DNA of 64,000 nucleotides from Aphodosoma sp051870875 (GTDB lineage Bacteria > Bacteroidota > Bacteroidia > Bacteroidales > Paludibacteraceae), in assembly GCA_051870875.1 (NCBI GenBank), contig JBJECG010000064.1, positions 13,883 to 77,882 on the forward strand, written 5' to 3'. The notes below the pieces were generated by a model. It was given only the letters and a program-made list of their open reading frames with translations, had not been told where the DNA came from and ran no database searches. Position numbers and translations under genes: made by a program. Shown here one piece after another: positions 55,568 through 63,158 of the stretch. How positions within the stretch are numbered: the first letter of the stretch is position 1; each line of letters opens with the position of its first letter.

Positions 55568-56029
55568 ATGAAAATTACAATTGTCAACGGCCCAAATCTC
55601 AATCTGCTTGGAGTGCGGGAACCGGAAAAATACGGTTGCCTCTCTTTTGATGAATATCTGGTGCAACTAAGGAAAAATTATCCTGATGTGGAAATATCAT
55701 GTTTTCAGTCTAATATCGAAGGCGAAATAGTCGGCCGTCTGCAACAGGACGGCTTCACTGCCGACGGCATACTGCTAAACGCCGGCGGTTACAGCCATAC
55801 ATCGGTAGCAATAGCTGATGCCGTGGCAGCAGTTCCGGCTCCCGTAGTGGAAGTCCATATCACAAACATCTATGCCCGTGAACCCGAACGCCGGTTTTCT
55901 CTCATATCACGTGCCTGTTGTGGCGTGATATCAGGTTTCGGCCTCGATTCCTACCGTCTGGCCATCGACTACTTCGTCGGGTTACAGCACGTACGGCAGA
56001 CAACTCCTGCAAAAACAATCCCGGCTTAA
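55568..56029 (+). CDS. aroQ: Type II 3-dehydroquinate dehydratase
   Basis: A 153-residue enzyme with IVNGPNLNLLGVREPEKYG at the start, the flexible catalytic-loop Tyr in EKYG, FQSNIEGEIV, LLNAGGYSHTSVAI, VEVHITNIYAREPER and GVISGFGLDSY. It converts 3-dehydroquinate to 3-dehydroshikimate in the shikimate pathway. It is the last gene with chromosome-like base composition before the AT-rich island. Confidence 0.96.
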   Translation: MKITIVNGPNLNLLGVREPEKYGCLSFDEYLVQLRKNYPDVEISCFQSNIEGEIVGRLQQDGFTADGILLNAGGYSHTSVAIADAVAAVPAPVVEVHITNIYAREPERRFSLISRACCGVISGFGLDSYRLAIDYFVGLQHVRQTTPAKTIPA

Positions 56030-56260
56030 AGGAATGTTGACAAGACACAACCGATGTCCCCTTGCCTTTCTGTAATATTTCCAATGATGACAATCTTCAA
56101 ATACAACAATGTACTGCGATCTCTCGAAAACACATGGTAGTTGATACCTTTACCACTGTCGATGCAGATATAAGGTTGAATACTTGTAGTCGGAAGGCGA
56201 AAAATCTTCTGTCTTGTATTCATGTCTACTTTTCGCAGCTGGTACACAAAGTAATGCATC

Positions 56261-56341
56261 TCGTTTGGAAAAGTGTACACTTTATAATAATATTCGTTTG
56301 GAAAAGTGTGAAATACTTTGTGTATTCGCTTGAAAAAATGT
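56261..56341. repeat. 33-bp tandem repeat (three copies)
   Basis: TCGTTTGGAAAAGTGT occurs at 56261-56276 and exactly again at 56294-56309. A diverged third copy, TCGCTTGAAAAAATGT, lies at 56326-56341, giving a period of 32-33 bases. On the minus strand it encodes 11-residue repeats (TLFQTNIIIKC, TLFQTRCITLC) that replace the body of the lanB gene. The DNA from 56030 to 56260 shows no gene. Confidence 0.85.
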
Positions 56342-56345
56342 ATTT

Positions 56346-56741
56346 TGCGTAGAGAAAATCCATGTCAAGCCGTGCATGACGTTGAATACTGGGTCCTATT
56401 TCAACAGACGTATGTTCTCCAATGTTTCCGACTGCACACCCAGCAAACATACCAAACGGAGTGCACCGTGTTGCCATTCTGTTTATGTAGCGAGCAAAAG
56501 AATATATGATTCTATTCATGTCTTTTGCCGAAAATTTTTGGGGAGATGCTATTGACTTGTTTATTTCGTCATACAAAACCGGAGAAGCGATGTATATTGC
56601 CTCAGCTACCTTAGTATTTGAGAGCAAGTCGAATAGAGTTTCAACAGATTTAAAATTATCTTTCAAACTCTCGATTGGCAGAAATGGAATGCGGACAGTA
56701 AATTTGTCGAATGGTATGTATAATATTTTATTTGGATTCAT
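56346..56741 (-). pseudogene. lanB: Truncated lantibiotic dehydratase (LanB N-terminus)
   Basis: The first 132 codons match the LanB N-terminal (glutamylation) domain: ILYIPFDKFTVRIPF at the start, then YSFARYINRMATRCTPFGMFAG and RHARLDMDFLYA, the most conserved part of the family. A whole LanB has about 1000 residues, or 700-800 for split forms. After residue 132 similarity ends and the frame continues through a 33-bp tandem repeat to a stop at 56226. LanB uses glutamyl-tRNA to dehydrate Ser/Thr in the precursor; this fragment keeps only a small part of the glutamylation domain and cannot be active. A -7 box (TACTTTTG on the minus strand, 57003-57010) lies upstream. Confidence 0.85.
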
Positions 56742-57067
56742 ATCAAATTCTTTATTTATGTATTATCTACTGGCAACGCCACAACTTATATATACCGTAT
56801 ATTCACTTAAATATAGAATAAATTTATTTAGAAGAAAGACTACTTATATATTTCAATTCGTTTGTGCAAAAAGGTTGTCTCTCTAAAAATAAAGACAACC
56901 ATTTAATCAATCCGGCATAAGAATCAGTTGTGTAATCTACTATAATTCAGCAAAGCTCCTTCTAAGAATAGCACTCAGATATTCAACAATATACACCGTA
57001 CCCAAAAGTATGCTTGTATTTTTTATAAAATAAAGATGGAACATGAATTTTTAGCAGATTACCATCA

Positions 57068-57256
57068 TCAGAAACCACCCTTGAAAAGTTTGTCTATCTT
57101 TAGTTTGTTGATTTTATCGTACTTTTGTTTCAGTTGTTTTTGGTCTATTTTCTTCTGGTCGCCCATTATTACCACCGGCTGCGCAACCGAATAGAAGGAC
57201 ACACCTGCATCTGTTTTACAGCATGCACTATAATGCTGTAGCCGGAACGATGGTTA
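57068..57256 (-). pseudogene. C-terminal gene remnant, possibly M16-type peptidase
   Basis: A 62-codon open stretch on the minus strand ends ...SVAQPVVIMGDQKKIDQKQLKQ and DKLFKGGF, then TGA. The pattern of a valine-rich strand, IMGD and a Lys-rich helix resembles the end of secreted M16 (insulinase-like) peptidases of Bacteroidota. Upstream on the same strand another frame reads RYLTGAFNRH, compatible with the same family. The rest is lost. The other DNA between 56742 and 57491 has no intact gene. Confidence 0.5.
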
Positions 57257-57491
57257 AAAGTTGCCGGAATCGACATGTCGATTGAACGCGCCGGTAAGAT
57301 AACGAAGACCATCTATCGTCTCTCATACACACTGTCTGACTCAAAGCAAAACTGTTGTATTATTTTGGGTTTGACTTCAGAGCAACAGTCTCCCGTAAAT
57401 CTAATCCTAATCTGATTTGGGTGTCCAGTTGAGAAAAACAGGAGAAATATTGACCAATGATTGCATGAGCTATATATTCACACACATAATA

Positions 57492-58742
57492 TTACATTGT
57501 CACTTGACGTTCTTTTTTTACATATATCAAGCCATCGCACATATACATGAACGGACCATATTTTTTACGGATTACGTTACAGTCAAACGGTACATATTCA
57601 TACTTTGGCTTCAATGGGGTAAAATCTATAAATCCGAAATTTTTATCCGTATGGTTATGAATCCGTTTCTCCAACTCACCACCTAAAACGTAATTGGGAA
57701 AACCATAAGCAGTGAATAATAGAGTGTACATCCTGTTGCCTAAAGTCTTATGCAACCATTCTCCCATTGTGGGAGTCTTCATATACATTGTCATGTCCTT
57801 ATCGTTTTCAGTCTCCGATATGTTTTTCATAGCATGATAATTGGCACAGTTCACTACAATTTTTTTATCGGGAAATCTTTCCATATACCATAAAATATTA
57901 TCCGCCATCATCATATCTCGCATTGATACATATTGTATCAAAGATGGGTCATAATCAGTCTCATAAACTTTAGCTTTCTCTTCAAAATTGTCCATCCATT
58001 GATAGTCTATTCTGAAGTTTTTCTCATATTGAGCTATTGCCTGCAAATCTATGCTATCCGGGTTTTGCTCCAATAATTTATCTGCAGTATAAAAAATCTT
58101 ATTCATATATTTATGAAATAGCTCAATGTCGTTTTCCGGGATTTTCTCATTGGAAAATAGTTTCTTTTGGTATGTTCTAAATAACCATGTGAAATCTACC
58201 CCAATATTTTTTACATCGCAATATGAAGATAAAATCCATTGCAATGCAGTTATATCCAATACACTACCTTGAGAAGTAATTCCAAATAATTCTATTTTAT
58301 TGCTATTCAGGAGATTACATATTTCTTTATATTCCCTATCAATGCCTCCATATACATGCTTCAGATTAGTAACGGGAACATAAGCTCGAATGGCTTCATA
58401 TTTGGGATTGCTCCACATATACGAAATCAAGAATGCAGTCGCCTCATCTGCGTAAGTGTCAAAGCCAAAACCGTCAATTAAACATTGTACCATTTTTGAC
58501 TTGGATTCGATAGTTACAGCGTCAAAATGCCCACTTTCGCCCAAAATTATCAGGTCTTTTCCTTTGGCAATTTGAGAAATAAAACCGCAATCCACCGAAT
58601 CTCGGAATGTCATGTTTGCAAGAATCGCATCATATACATTTTGATTCTCATGTTGTACATTCTGTTCTTGTGCAAAAATGGTAATGTTGCACAAAACAAT
58701 GCATATTACCACAAACTTCAATTTGATAATTATTGTTTTCAT
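57492..58742 (-). CDS. Erythromycin esterase-like exported protein
   Basis: A 416-residue protein with a signal peptide (IKLKFVVICIVLCNITIFAQ) and the Ere-like fold (PF05139 type): LIILGESGHFDA holds the Glu69-x-x-His72 pair equivalent to the active Glu/His of EreA/B, and VVNCANYHAMKN has the second conserved His. Ere enzymes open macrolide lactones; most homologues outside the resistance genes are uncharacterised hydrolases. It lies directly behind the lanthipeptide precursor on the same strand, so hydrolysis or detoxification of the locus product is possible. It is AT-rich and apparently intact. Confidence 0.85.
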   Translation of the reverse strand: MKTIIIKLKFVVICIVLCNITIFAQEQNVQHENQNVYDAILANMTFRDSVDCGFISQIAKGKDLIILGESGHFDAVTIESKSKMVQCLIDGFGFDTYADEATAFLISYMWSNPKYEAIRAYVPVTNLKHVYGGIDREYKEICNLLNSNKIELFGITSQGSVLDITALQWILSSYCDVKNIGVDFTWLFRTYQKKLFSNEKIPENDIELFHKYMNKIFYTADKLLEQNPDSIDLQAIAQYEKNFRIDYQWMDNFEEKAKVYETDYDPSLIQYVSMRDMMMADNILWYMERFPDKKIVVNCANYHAMKNISETENDKDMTMYMKTPTMGEWLHKTLGNRMYTLLFTAYGFPNYVLGGELEKRIHNHTDKNFGFIDFTPLKPKYEYVPFDCNVIRKKYGPFMYMCDGLIYVKKERQVTM

Positions 58743-58747
58743 TGACT

Positions 58748-58801
58748 TTACCTTGTTGTTCTTATAATAAGTTTTATTGTGACTAATAAAAATCTAATCA
58801 T
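58748..58801 (-). CDS. Tiny ORF with strong Shine-Dalgarno (17 residues)
   Basis: On the minus strand AAAGGAGGTTAC precedes ATG at 58801; the product MIRFLLVTIKLIIRTTR is hydrophobic and basic. It stops 5 bases before the esterase ATG. Its start overlaps the stop of the preceding tiny ORF (ATGATTAG). Strong Shine-Dalgarno sites are rare in this phylum, which is the main reason to list it. It could be a leader or coupling peptide. No conservation data are available. Confidence 0.35.
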   Translation of the reverse strand: MIRFLLVTIKLIIRTTR

Positions 58802-58841
58802 GTAACCTCCTTTGAATATTTTCTATGTAGCTATCGCACAT
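58794..58841 (-). CDS. Tiny ORF after the lanthipeptide precursor (15 residues)
   Basis: ATG at 58841 lies four bases after the precursor stop and is preceded by TGGAGGA (CCTCC at 58852-58856 on the plus strand) with about nine bases of spacing. The product is MCDSYIENIQRRLHD; its stop overlaps the next tiny ORF. Translation coupled to the precursor is plausible but unproven. Confidence 0.3.
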   Translation of the reverse strand: MCDSYIENIQRRLHD

Positions 58842-58845
58842 GAAT

Positions 58846-59094
58846 TTATTTCCTCCAGTAGAAAATATTATAAGTGCTTGTGTAAGGAAGAGGCTCACAA
58901 GTCATTGTGTTGCATTGATTTGTTGGAACCCCTGTTCTACATACCACATCTGTGGGTTGACAGATACAAGATTCGCATGTAAGCGTTTTGGTTAGATCTT
59001 TAATGTCATCAGTAGTATCACCTCCTACCACGTTAGACTGACCAATTTTGGAAAGATTCGCAACCACTTTCCTGTCGATTTTTAATTTTTTCAT
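58846..59094 (-). CDS. lanA: Class I lanthipeptide-type precursor peptide
   Basis: An 82-residue peptide with the Bacteroidota leader pattern KKLKIDRKVVANLS and a double-glycine end (SNVVGG, residues 20-25). The 57-residue core has six Cys (TCESCIC, VVC, QC, TC), two Ser and twelve Thr, an excellent substrate for dehydration and lanthionine rings, and an aromatic basic tail NIFYWRK. It would be cut after Gly-Gly by a PCAT/C39-type exporter or a dedicated protease. The truncated LanB on the same strand supports the lanthipeptide class over other Gly-Gly RiPPs. LanC, an exporter and an intact LanB are not in the window. No Shine-Dalgarno precedes it. Confidence 0.75.
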   Translation of the reverse strand: MKKLKIDRKVVANLSKIGQSNVVGGDTTDDIKDLTKTLTCESCICQPTDVVCRTGVPTNQCNTMTCEPLPYTSTYNIFYWRK

Positions 59095-59248
59095 AATTAA
59101 ACGATTTACAATTAATAGTTAGTGCTTACTCTTTTGACGATTTTCAGCAATTCTCTATGCAGCATATTAGACCTATTGACTACCAATAGTTTGAGTCTTA
59201 AATGGTAGGAAAGTCTGATTTTGCTCCTTTTTCTGCGCTGAACTTTTG

Positions 59249-59256
59249 CAAAGATA
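59249..59256 (-). promoter_or_regulatory. -7 promoter box of the lanthipeptide locus
   Basis: CAAAGATA on the plus strand reads TATCTTTG on the minus strand, giving a leader of about 150 bases before the precursor. The expected TTTG is not at ideal spacing (TTG 16 bases away). Confidence 0.45.
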
Positions 59257-59388
59257 ATGCGTTTTTCCGGTACAAGGAAACAAATGAGAAGACTTTGATA
59301 AAAAAGGTGGTTTTGGGTGTAATTTTGTAAGTCTTTCAATGATATTTACGAAAGATGTTGTAGGGTGTTTCATCTGTTATTATGTTGT

Positions 59389-59472
59389 GATTATACCGCA
59401 GATTATTTCTCCAAGATTGAATACGAAGTGACTTATACCGATTGCTGGCGAAAAGAAAAATCAGTCGGGTAA
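59389..59472 (+). pseudogene. Possible 3' end of a lost gene
   Basis: A plus-strand frame reads DYTADYFSKIEYEVTYTDCWRKEK and stops at 59470-59472. It has protein-like composition but no start and no recognised family. The rest of 59257-59586 shows nothing. Confidence 0.25.
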
Positions 59473-59586
59473 ATCTTCCTTTTCCCTCTGTTTAACTTAA
59501 CTTTATTGCCCGTGTATATAATAACGGTCATTAAAGTCAAGTTGAGTATCTTTTTCTTTTGGCAAGCCAATAATTATGCGCATTCG

Positions 59587-59617
59587 TTGGCTATTTCAAA
59601 ACATATTACTACTTTTG
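59587..59617 (+). promoter_or_regulatory. Promoter of the hipBA-type operon
   Basis: TTG at 59587-59589, a 20-base spacer and TACTTTTG at 59610-59617. Confidence 0.6.
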
Positions 59618-59690
59618 TATTGTAAATGTCAATATAGTGAATATAATGGCGATATTTAGTATTTAATTATCAGTATAATGATATATAAGT

Positions 59691-59999
59691 ATGAAAGATT
59701 TGTTTGAATACTCCACTCCCGAACTGGTACGCATGTTGGGTACTCGTTTTAAGGAATATAGAATGCGGTGCAGTCTGACACAAAAAGAAGTGTCGGAACT
59801 TTCAGGTGTTGGGCTTACTACCATACACAAGTTTGAAAATGGCACGGCAGGCAACCTTTCATTGTCAACATTTATTCTCTTGTTGAAAGTCGTCGGTCAG
59901 ATTAATTCTTTAGACGACATTTTGCCGGAATTGCCCGAATCGCCTTATCTTATGCGTGAAAATGAGAAAAAAACGCAACGAATCAGACACTCTAAATAA
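59691..59999 (+). CDS. hipB: HipB-like XRE-family antitoxin
   Basis: A 102-residue protein with one helix-turn-helix: LGTRFKEYRMRCSLTQKEVSELSGVGLTTIHKFENG (about 17-52) followed by a short dimerisation part. It precedes hipA by 11 bases. HipB proteins bind their own promoter and hold HipA inactive. The 5' leader of about 70 AT-rich bases contains the likely operator, but no clear inverted repeat is visible. Confidence 0.85.
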   Translation: MKDLFEYSTPELVRMLGTRFKEYRMRCSLTQKEVSELSGVGLTTIHKFENGTAGNLSLSTFILLLKVVGQINSLDDILPELPESPYLMRENEKKTQRIRHSK

Positions 60000-60010
60000 G
60001 ACATACAGAT

Positions 60011-61501
60011 ATGATGAAGTCGTTAAAAATAATACTTTGGGAAGAAGAAATTGGTCGTTTGGCTTGGGATGAACGCCGACATCTTTCTTATTTCACATAT
60101 AATCCCGATTTTATCAGAAAAGGATTGAATATATCCCCTTTGGTTGCACCTGTTGATGGTACCAGAGGGCTGTTGCCTGTTTGGGGTGAAGATGCCAAGA
60201 TTTACCAGAAGCTTCCGGCATTTGTCGCAGATTCATTGCCTGATGCCTGGGGTAACCAATTGTTTGATTTATGGCGTCAACAGCAAAAAATATCCAATTC
60301 AGAGATAAATCCGTTGGATAAGCTCTCGTTTATAGGCAGACGAGGAATGGGAGCGTTAGAATTTATTCCGGAAACTAACAGGGAGCGAAGAACAGAAAAA
60401 ATAGATGTTAAGTCGTTGGCAGATTTGGCAGAACGCATTTTTGTAGAAAGGGAGAATGCCCGTATTATGCCGGAGGAGTCCATAACCATGCAATCTTTGT
60501 TGACTGTAGGTACATCCGCTGGGGGGCGTCAGCCGAAAGCGATTATTGCGATAAACAGAGAAACAGGAGAGATACGAAGCGGTCAAATTGCAGCTTTGGA
60601 AGGATATGACTATTATCTTCTCAAATTTGGTAACTCCGAATATTGTTCGGCAGAATTAGAAATGACTTATTATAAGTTGGCAACTATGGCAGGTATCAAT
60701 ATGATGCCGTCAATGTTATATTCAGTGGATGGAAACAATCATTTTTTAACCAGACGGTTTGATCGTAATGGTGGAAAAAAGATTCATACACAGACTTTGG
60801 CTGCCATATATCCCGATGCCGAGAGTTATGAGCAATTGATATCTGTTTGCCGTAAGCTCCGTCTGCCTGATGCGGATTGTCAGGAAGTATTCCGAAGAAT
60901 GGTCTTCAATATTCTGTCGAATAACACAGATGACCATAACAAGAACTTTTCATTTATTATGAATGAAGATGGTGCCTGGCGTCTTGCTCCTGCATACGAT
61001 ATTACCTACATCATTGACAGGGGCGGTTATTTGCCGAACAAGGAGCATTGCATGTATATTCGAGCCAAACTGTATGACATCACACGCTCGGATGTTATTG
61101 AATTTGCCCGTGATAACGGAATTCGTCGTCCCGATGCTATCATCAGAGATGTCGTTTCTTCATTGAAGCAGTTCCGTACAATAGCAGTTGAAAATGGGGT
61201 ATCGGAGTCGTGGATAGGCAGAGTTGAGTCAACTATCGCCAACCACCTGAAAGCATGGGGCGAATGGGAGTGCGAAGCCGAAGATGCTGCAATGGAAATC
61301 GATGAACACACCATCAGCAATATGCGTGTTGAGCAAACTTATAAAGGGAATTACCATCTGCTGGCAAGCATTGATGGCGTAGAAAGGAAATTTGTGATAA
61401 ATAAAAAGAATGCAGACTTTGCCTATATAGAACAAATTGGTTTGGCAAATCTTACGACTGAGTATTTGAAAACTCTGGTGGAAAAATGTTTTAATCTGTA
61501 A
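60011..61501 (+). CDS. hipA: HipA-family serine/threonine kinase toxin
   Basis: A 496-residue protein, about 55 longer than E. coli HipA. It has the N-terminal Couple_hipA domain (to about 115), GTSAGGRQPKA (167-177) with the P-loop Ser, LLKFGNSEY, FLTRRFDR, the catalytic NNTDDHNKNF (304-313) and APAYDITY with the metal-binding Asp330. HipA kinases phosphorylate glutamyl-tRNA synthetase or other targets and induce dormancy. An extra C-terminal piece from about 430 (HTISNMRVEQ onward) looks like a small added domain. ATG at 60014 is an alternative start. Confidence 0.93.
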   Translation: MMKSLKIILWEEEIGRLAWDERRHLSYFTYNPDFIRKGLNISPLVAPVDGTRGLLPVWGEDAKIYQKLPAFVADSLPDAWGNQLFDLWRQQQKISNSEINPLDKLSFIGRRGMGALEFIPETNRERRTEKIDVKSLADLAERIFVERENARIMPEESITMQSLLTVGTSAGGRQPKAIIAINRETGEIRSGQIAALEGYDYYLLKFGNSEYCSAELEMTYYKLATMAGINMMPSMLYSVDGNNHFLTRRFDRNGGKKIHTQTLAAIYPDAESYEQLISVCRKLRLPDADCQEVFRRMVFNILSNNTDDHNKNFSFIMNEDGAWRLAPAYDITYIIDRGGYLPNKEHCMYIRAKLYDITRSDVIEFARDNGIRRPDAIIRDVVSSLKQFRTIAVENGVSESWIGRVESTIANHLKAWGEWECEAEDAAMEIDEHTISNMRVEQTYKGNYHLLASIDGVERKFVINKKNADFAYIEQIGLANLTTEYLKTLVEKCFNL

Positions 61502-61600
61502 GGTTAAGTTATGCTGACCAAAAGAAACCCCCTTTACAATGAGGATGCTGGGTGATCATTACGATGTTTGCGTTACGATAATTTTGTAATGGTAAAAATC

Positions 61601-61643
61601 AGTATTTTCAGTTATTTGGATTTTTCGAATAACTGAAAATACT
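61601..61643. terminator. 16-bp inverted repeat, terminator between convergent operons
   Basis: AGTATTTTCAGTTATT (61601-61616) and its perfect complement (61628-61643). On the minus strand it is followed by GATTTTTACC, so it can end the phosphoesterase transcript. No other element is seen between hipA and 61739. Confidence 0.65.
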
Positions 61644-61738
61644 AAATCACAACATATCATATAATATGCAAAACCGAGCTATTTGTTTACTATATGATAC
61701 ATTGAGGTCTTAAAGCATATCAACCAAGACAATATTTG

Positions 61739-62506
61739 CTACAAGACAAGGAACTTGCCCGGTTCAAAACCATTGGCGAGATGTTCATTTTGGAAAACAT
61801 ACCCCATCTGATTGCAAACTACCTTTGTTCCGTTTATCTCAGCATCAATGTTGGTATGCGAATGACCATAAATCCACACATCAATACGATTGTCTGCTAT
61901 AAGCTGGCCTAACTCGGTCGCAAAAGCACTATTCAGCACAGAACCCTTATGATGAGGGGCGGCCACCTCCAATGTGGGAAGATGATGTGTTACCACCACA
62001 ATATGTTTGGCGGTACTTTCTGCCAGACTTTGTTTGATAAAATTCAAACAGAAACTGTGCATCTTATTGAATTCCTCTGTCTGGAGCAATTTGCCATTAT
62101 ACATTATCTGTCGAAAGTCGTTCATGCCCTTCCATACGAAGTATTCGTCGACAGGAGAAATCTTAGACCACAAAGTGCTCATGATAAAGTCGGTATCATC
62201 AATCCGCACGACCTTATTCTGGTAATATCCTACATTGTTTTTGAACTTCCAATTCCATTGCAATCCCTTGTCCATCACATCACAATAATTGTAATACTCA
62301 TGGTTTCCGGGCACGATGAGCACCTGACGATAATTCTCTGATGCCCATTTCCAGAAATTAGCCAAAGGCGCAACTTCGTTTTTCAGATAGAATATATCTC
62401 CGGCAAGCACCAGAACATCGCCTGTTACCGATAATTCATTATATTTCATCCACCTGCTGTTATCGCTGAACTCCAAATGCAGGTCGCTCATATATTGTAT
62501 TTTCAT
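61739..62506 (-). CDS. Metallophosphoesterase
   Basis: A 255-residue calcineurin-like phosphoesterase with all metal motifs: SDLHLEF, LAGDIF, VPGNHEYY, VVTHHLPT and YGHSHTNID. No signal peptide is present, so it acts in the cytoplasm; substrates in this family range from cyclic nucleotides to nucleic-acid ends. It starts one base after the stop of the preceding phosphoesterase, so the two are one transcript. Base composition is AT-rich, like the rest of the island. Confidence 0.9.
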   Translation of the reverse strand: MKIQYMSDLHLEFSDNSRWMKYNELSVTGDVLVLAGDIFYLKNEVAPLANFWKWASENYRQVLIVPGNHEYYNYCDVMDKGLQWNWKFKNNVGYYQNKVVRIDDTDFIMSTLWSKISPVDEYFVWKGMNDFRQIMYNGKLLQTEEFNKMHSFCLNFIKQSLAESTAKHIVVVTHHLPTLEVAAPHHKGSVLNSAFATELGQLIADNRIDVWIYGHSHTNIDAEINGTKVVCNQMGYVFQNEHLANGFEPGKFLVL

Positions 62507-62507
62507 T

Positions 62508-63158
62508 TTACAGTCCTCCTTTTTCTATTTGTTTGGTTATTATCCTTTTGACCTGTTCAAATGATACAGGTGTAAAATTGTTGTTATCAACACCTACATC
62601 GTATTGTGTCGGATAGAGATATTGAAGCCGGGCAGCGTCAATTCCGGTATTGTTCTTCCTTGTGTGAACGTGCCCGAACAGTTGCCATACATCCTTGTAT
62701 CCACCATCAAAGCATAGAAAGGGATAATGATTCAGATATATCCTCTGCTTGCCGATTTCTATGTGCATCTGCATTGCCACATATTCAAATCTGTCAATGT
62801 AGCCTTGGCGTATATTCTTCAAATCGTGATTACCCATAATCAGATATATCTTTCCGTTCAACCTGTCAAGTATTTTAGTCCATTCGGCCGAACCGCCAAG
62901 ACAGAAATCGCCCAAATGAAAGATGGTGTCATCCTGCCCGACTGTATTGTTCCAATTAGAGATTATAGTCTCATTCATCACTTCCACATCCTTGAACGGT
63001 CTGTTACAGAAACGAATGATATTTCCATGATAAAAATGGGTGTCAGATGTAAAGAACACCTTGCTGCCGTCAAATTTGTAGTTTGCTTTCGCACAGCTTT
63101 TTTCCGCCTCACCAATTGAAACGAGTTTCATTGGATTCGGCTTAGTCAAAAGGTTCAT
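62508..63158 (-). CDS. Metallophosphoesterase (second copy, short type)
   Basis: A 216-residue protein of the short phosphoesterase type: FFTSDTHFYHGNIIRFCNRPF, LGDFCLGG, LIMGNHD, LNHYPFLCF and FGHVHTRKN. The THFYHGNII start marks the subfamily found in phages and mobile DNA. It differs strongly from its neighbour, so the two are not a recent duplication. The substrate is unknown. An in-frame ATG at 63131 is an alternative start. Confidence 0.88.
   Translation of the reverse strand: MNLLTKPNPMKLVSIGEAEKSCAKANYKFDGSKVFFTSDTHFYHGNIIRFCNRPFKDVEVMNETIISNWNNTVGQDDTIFHLGDFCLGGSAEWTKILDRLNGKIYLIMGNHDLKNIRQGYIDRFEYVAMQMHIEIGKQRIYLNHYPFLCFDGGYKDVWQLFGHVHTRKNNTGIDAARLQYLYPTQYDVGVDNNNFTPVSFEQVKRIITKQIEKGGL

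Noticed and set aside
56261..56341. CRISPR-like repeat
   Set aside because: Only three copies with a 33-base period and 17-base spacers that keep a reading frame; this is a simple tandem repeat.
56506..56886. Plus-strand frame over the lanB fragment
   Set aside because: LanB N-terminal motifs are clear on the minus strand.
59112..59373. Minus-strand frames upstream of the lanthipeptide precursor as a second precursor
   Set aside because: They span the promoter box and lack a leader motif or Gly-Gly site.
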